A stretch of 6,723 bases of DNA. It comes from UBA1140 sp964409295. Lineage in GTDB: Bacteria > Campylobacterota > Campylobacteria > Campylobacterales > Sulfurovaceae. Positions within the stretch are counted from its first letter, which is position 1. Each line of letters starts with the position of its first letter. This document shows, one piece after another, positions 3,476 to 6,723 of the stretch. The notes beneath the pieces were generated by a model. That model was not told the DNA's origin, made no database searches, and saw only the letters and a list, made by a program, of their open reading frames with translations. The DNA lies in contig CAYPCV010000029.1 of NCBI GenBank assembly GCA_964409295.1, positions 1 to 6,723 of the forward strand. The letters run 5' to 3'. Both the position numbers and the translations under genes were made by a program.

Positions 3476-6400
3476 ATGAAAAAAGTATACACATATAATG
3501 ATTTAGTATCATTAAGTCAAGATTTTAAAAAAGAAACTTTTTACTACAATGATAGTAAATACTCCACTTACTATCATCAAAGCGATAAAACCCCTCAAAT
3601 CAGAAATTTAACAAATGATGGCAAAGGTATAAAATATTCTAGCTTTATGTATAGCGTTAGAGCAGAATTAAAAATAGAGCAACCGACAGAAGAGATTACA
3701 GAAGAGATTACAGAAGCCCCAACTCTTCCTGCTACAATAGATAAATTAACAGACGTTAGTAAATATATAACAGAAGTTAAAGAAGAGTTGCCACAGGCAT
3801 TCTTAGAGCTTATGCAATTATCTTTCAAAGATGAATACCAAAAACACCCAAATATTAAATTTTTAGATTTTAAAGCTCTAAATGATGACCACATTCAAGC
3901 CTATAAGATTGATAAAACTATTCCTATCTTACACTTTCAAAATGAAGATTCTGCAAATGTTCGCTACAAATGGAACGGAAATAAAAAAGTAGAGGGTTGG
4001 TATACTCTAAGCGACATTAGAAGCCGTGGGGCGTTTATAGAGTCAAACGGAAAAGCATCTACACTATTAATATTGGAGGGCTTAAAAGATGGGATAAACG
4101 CTAATATTATTCTCGGTCAAAACTGTGATATTTTAATAGTAGATTCTAAATCATCCATAATTGATTTCAAACTAATTCCAAACTTTACATCAAAGAAATA
4201 TAAAACTATTCTCTTTGTTCAAGATAGGGGCGTAACGGAAAGTCAAATGCTGAAAATGATTCAAGGTGTAGCAGGAGAAAAGAAAGCTCTTAGCCACTCT
4301 ATAGAGCAGGGTGTAGGCATTGGAGCAGTAATAAAAGACCACAAAGAAGTATTAAAATTTTATGAAAAAATTAGATTTTATAATGCTGAGAATTACAGTG
4401 AAAAAATAACAGATTTTACGGATATTATGGAATCGTTTAATCTTACAAACTCAAAATTAAAACGAACAGCTCTTAAGCTATTGAAAGATAATTGCTCCAA
4501 AGAGAAATTTATCAATATCTATAATAGAGAAGAGATAAAATTAATTGATAGTTATCTTGATATTTACATGAACACTTCAAATATTGAAAAATTTATGTAC
4601 TACACGCTCAAAAAAATTTCACTTGATGGAGACATTGAGAGAGAGTTTAAATATTACATGAGTAGACTAGTAGAGCCACCCAAAGATCACTCTGTTCTAC
4701 ACTTAGATAAATCAAAATACTTATCTTTAAAATCACAGGAAATTGCTGATTTTTATAAGACAAATTCACACGTATTAATCGGCTCTCCTACAGGCACAGG
4801 CAAATCAAACGTTGTTCAAGGGATAGTCAAAGAAGAGTTTTTAAATAAGTCTAAAGAGGAAATAGCACAACTTCTAAAAAAACAAGATAAAGATTTTACA
4901 ATAGAGAATATATTAAAAGAGGGATTGCCACTCTTTTTTAAGAACATTATATTTATTGTTCCGTTAGTAGATTTGGCAGTAGAGGCAGGTCAACATCCAC
5001 TATTTACACATGTTGAGGGTACGAACAAGCATGGAGAGTTAGGGGCTAATCTTAGTCAAAATTGTATTGTTGTAACTACTGATACATTTGAATCACTTAG
5101 AACAGCACCGTTAACAAAAGACATGATGAAACAACGAATAAAAGAGGCTGAATTGATTGTATTTGATGAACAGCATTATCCACATAATGCAGAGGGGTTT
5201 AGAGGGCTTGTAACGAGTTCATATAAGTATTTAGAACAATATAAAGGGAACGTTCTATATCTATCAGGAACACCAATTTTTTCAGAGGCTTCACACGCTC
5301 ACGCCGTTGTTACGAAATTAAGTAAAAAGTTTAAATCAAAAATAGATTTTTACATAGATCCATTTAAAGATGAAGAGGAAACATTACAGAGCATGAAAGA
5401 TAATTTAGAAAAAGGCTCTATACTTGTTTATTGCTATTCAACTAATGAAGCTACACTCGTTCACAATGTTTTAAACGAGGGTGGTTATGAAGTTGTAAAA
5501 ATCATATCAAAAGAGTATTTTAGAAATGGAAAAGAGATAACTAAAGAAGATGTTGCACAGCTTAAAGGGAAAATTGCCTATGTAGCAACAACAAAAATTA
5601 CTACAGGTGCGAATCTTGACCAGCTGATAGCAATTTATCAGCTCGGTACTGCATTCGACCCATTTACATTTGTTCAATTAACAGCAAGATTAAGAAGTGA
5701 TGGAAAATATTATTTACTAAGAGTGAAAAATGAGAGGGCTAAAAGTGAGAATGTTCAGAATAAAGCCATTTTCTTATGCAACATGGCAAAGAAATTTAAT
5801 ATACATAAAATGAGTGATATATGGGAAAATAAAGATTTTAAAAAGTTCATTAAAAAAAATGTTGAGCTACCCTATTCTAAAAACAATTTAAATGGTTTTT
5901 TAAATATTTACAGGGATTCTTTACAACTTATTTCGTCTGAAACATTAGGAGCATTGCCTACAGATGCAAAAGCTCCAAGAGATTTTACATTTTTAGATTC
6001 TCCTAAAAAACATTACAAAGATGAACCCACATTGAAAGTTCATGGATTAGATGAAAATCAAATTAAAAAAGTATTCTTAGGAGCTGATAGCGTGAACTAT
6101 AGAAAGTTCTTTGAAAGAATAATTATTGATAATATTACTCGAAATAGAAAAGTGGAGATATTAAATGATGTTTTTGAACTCTCTTTTTACTATATAATAA
6201 GAAATGATTTAACATGGAGTGAAGCCGTTGGAAAGAAATTTATAACAGGAGATGATGAGAATGAACGAGTAGCAAAAAGAGACGAAAAAGAGGCTATACA
6301 AGATGAGTTTGAAGTTGAATTGAATGAAAAATTCAAAGATATAATATCAGTTGATTTACTAAAAAAACATATAAATGGAACAGCCCTAAATAAACTTTTA

Positions 6401-6712
6401 AATGATGATAGGCTAAATAGAGAAGAGGATAAAAACAGACTGATAGAAGTAAAGCAAAAAGCAGTTAAGAAGAATGCAGGAATGCAACCCATAATCACAG
6501 CTCTCCACTGCTACCTAATTAATCCCAAACAGATAGTAAAAACTATTATTAAAGATATTGTAGACAATGGACATACAACATTAAAAAGAGTTAGTGAGTT
6601 AATAGAACAAAAAGATTATTTAAGCACAAAAAAAAGTAAAGATATATTTGTTACTTTTCTAAAAGATTTTTTTATAGATGAAACTTTTGATAAGAAAGAT
6701 TTAGAATATTAA
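3476..6712 (+). CDS. plasmid replication protein: TOPRIM primase fused to SF2 helicase (N15 RepA/CyRepA1-like)
   Basis: This is a 1078-residue replication initiator. Residues 1-65 are unassigned. An acidic linker with repeated EEIT lies at about 68-85. A primase-type TOPRIM region spans about 110-300: LLILEGLKDG with E201, IVDSKS with D223, and ILFVQDRG with D250. An SF2 helicase spans about 430-745: Walker A GSPTGTGKS (436-444), motif Ia IIFIVPLVDLA, TTDTFESL, DEQH (564-567), motif III LYLSGTP, SILVYCYST, motif V TTKITTGANL (705-714) and motif VI QLTARLR (734-740). The helical, charged C-terminus (750-1078) may bind DNA. This layout is that of multifunctional Rep proteins of N15-like plasmid-prophages and of the CyRepA1 family, related to herpes-type origin-binding helicases. 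It would prime and unwind its own origin. A weak Shine-Dalgarno and structured leader suggest controlled expression. TAAGGA after the stop may serve a further gene. Confidence 0.85.
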   Translation: MKKVYTYNDLVSLSQDFKKETFYYNDSKYSTYYHQSDKTPQIRNLTNDGKGIKYSSFMYSVRAELKIEQPTEEITEEITEAPTLPATIDKLTDVSKYITEVKEELPQAFLELMQLSFKDEYQKHPNIKFLDFKALNDDHIQAYKIDKTIPILHFQNEDSANVRYKWNGNKKVEGWYTLSDIRSRGAFIESNGKASTLLILEGLKDGINANIILGQNCDILIVDSKSSIIDFKLIPNFTSKKYKTILFVQDRGVTESQMLKMIQGVAGEKKALSHSIEQGVGIGAVIKDHKEVLKFYEKIRFYNAENYSEKITDFTDIMESFNLTNSKLKRTALKLLKDNCSKEKFINIYNREEIKLIDSYLDIYMNTSNIEKFMYYTLKKISLDGDIEREFKYYMSRLVEPPKDHSVLHLDKSKYLSLKSQEIADFYKTNSHVLIGSPTGTGKSNVVQGIVKEEFLNKSKEEIAQLLKKQDKDFTIENILKEGLPLFFKNIIFIVPLVDLAVEAGQHPLFTHVEGTNKHGELGANLSQNCIVVTTDTFESLRTAPLTKDMMKQRIKEAELIVFDEQHYPHNAEGFRGLVTSSYKYLEQYKGNVLYLSGTPIFSEASHAHAVVTKLSKKFKSKIDFYIDPFKDEEETLQSMKDNLEKGSILVYCYSTNEATLVHNVLNEGGYEVVKIISKEYFRNGKEITKEDVAQLKGKIAYVATTKITTGANLDQLIAIYQLGTAFDPFTFVQLTARLRSDGKYYLLRVKNERAKSENVQNKAIFLCNMAKKFNIHKMSDIWENKDFKKFIKKNVELPYSKNNLNGFLNIYRDSLQLISSETLGALPTDAKAPRDFTFLDSPKKHYKDEPTLKVHGLDENQIKKVFLGADSVNYRKFFERIIIDNITRNRKVEILNDVFELSFYYIIRNDLTWSEAVGKKFITGDDENERVAKRDEKEAIQDEFEVELNEKFKDIISVDLLKKHINGTALNKLLNDDRLNREEDKNRLIEVKQKAVKKNAGMQPIITALHCYLINPKQIVKTIIKDIVDNGHTTLKRVSELIEQKDYLSTKKSKDIFVTFLKDFFIDETFDKKDLEY

Positions 6713-6723
6713 GTAAGGAAAAA

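Noticed and set aside
3129..3512. Minus-strand 127-codon frame opposite the RHH gene
   Set aside because: It is Phe/Leu/Ile-rich, being the reverse complement of Lys-rich codons, and a clear RHH fold is on the other strand.
3595..3894. Minus-strand frame inside rep
   Set aside because: It is a shadow of the rep gene, Ser/Val-rich, and lacks a ribosome binding site.
6190..6498. Minus-strand frame inside the 3' part of rep
   Set aside because: It is a Ser/Phe-rich shadow of Lys/Glu codons in rep.

Overview
The window is AT-rich DNA with close gene spacing, AAGG/AGGAG-type ribosome binding sites and TATAAT-type -10 boxes. It looks like part of a plasmid or plasmid-prophage. Base composition and general protein style suggest a Campylobacterota host (Sulfurimonas/Arcobacter-like). 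That host assignment is an inference, because no chromosomal marker gene is present.

Layout. Positions 1-69 may hold the glycine-rich 3' end of a + strand gene. Positions 70-195 are non-coding and contain a 58-bp imperfect dyad. A tyrosine recombinase-fold gene lies on the minus strand (196-1125). It carries ATGRRxxE, Lys, K-D-L-R, LGH and a Tyr next to the C-terminus, which fits a compact telomere resolvase (protelomerase) better than a Xer/phage integrase. The divergent intergenic region (1126-1600) is full of repeats: a 50-bp-spaced direct repeat over the resolvase promoter, 15-bp tandem palindromic units, a ~72-bp direct repeat and a TAGCCACT/AGTGGCTA inverted pair. A two-gene + strand operon follows (1601-1942 and 1944-2348, both of unknown function). 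Next comes a degenerate tandem pair of small paralogues (2338-2513, frameshifted; 2618-2797, intact). A gene-free control region (2798-3153) holds a 32-bp near-perfect palindrome, iteron-like repeats, tandem promoters and a triple TGGCWAC motif. It precedes a ribbon-helix-helix regulator (3154-3348), a two-stem-loop leader, and a 1078-residue TOPRIM primase/SF2 helicase replication protein (3476-6712).

How the parts fit. A telomere resolvase next to a large primase-helicase Rep is the core module of N15-type linear plasmid-prophages with covalently closed hairpin ends. The window may therefore be the replication/telomere module of a linear (or resolvase-dependent) replicon in a lineage where such elements are little known. 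The RHH protein is the natural candidate to control rep. A 10-bp motif shared by its promoter region and the promoter of the first operon suggests it may control both. The telomere site is not proven: the best candidate is the palindrome at 2818-2849, but it could also lie outside the window.
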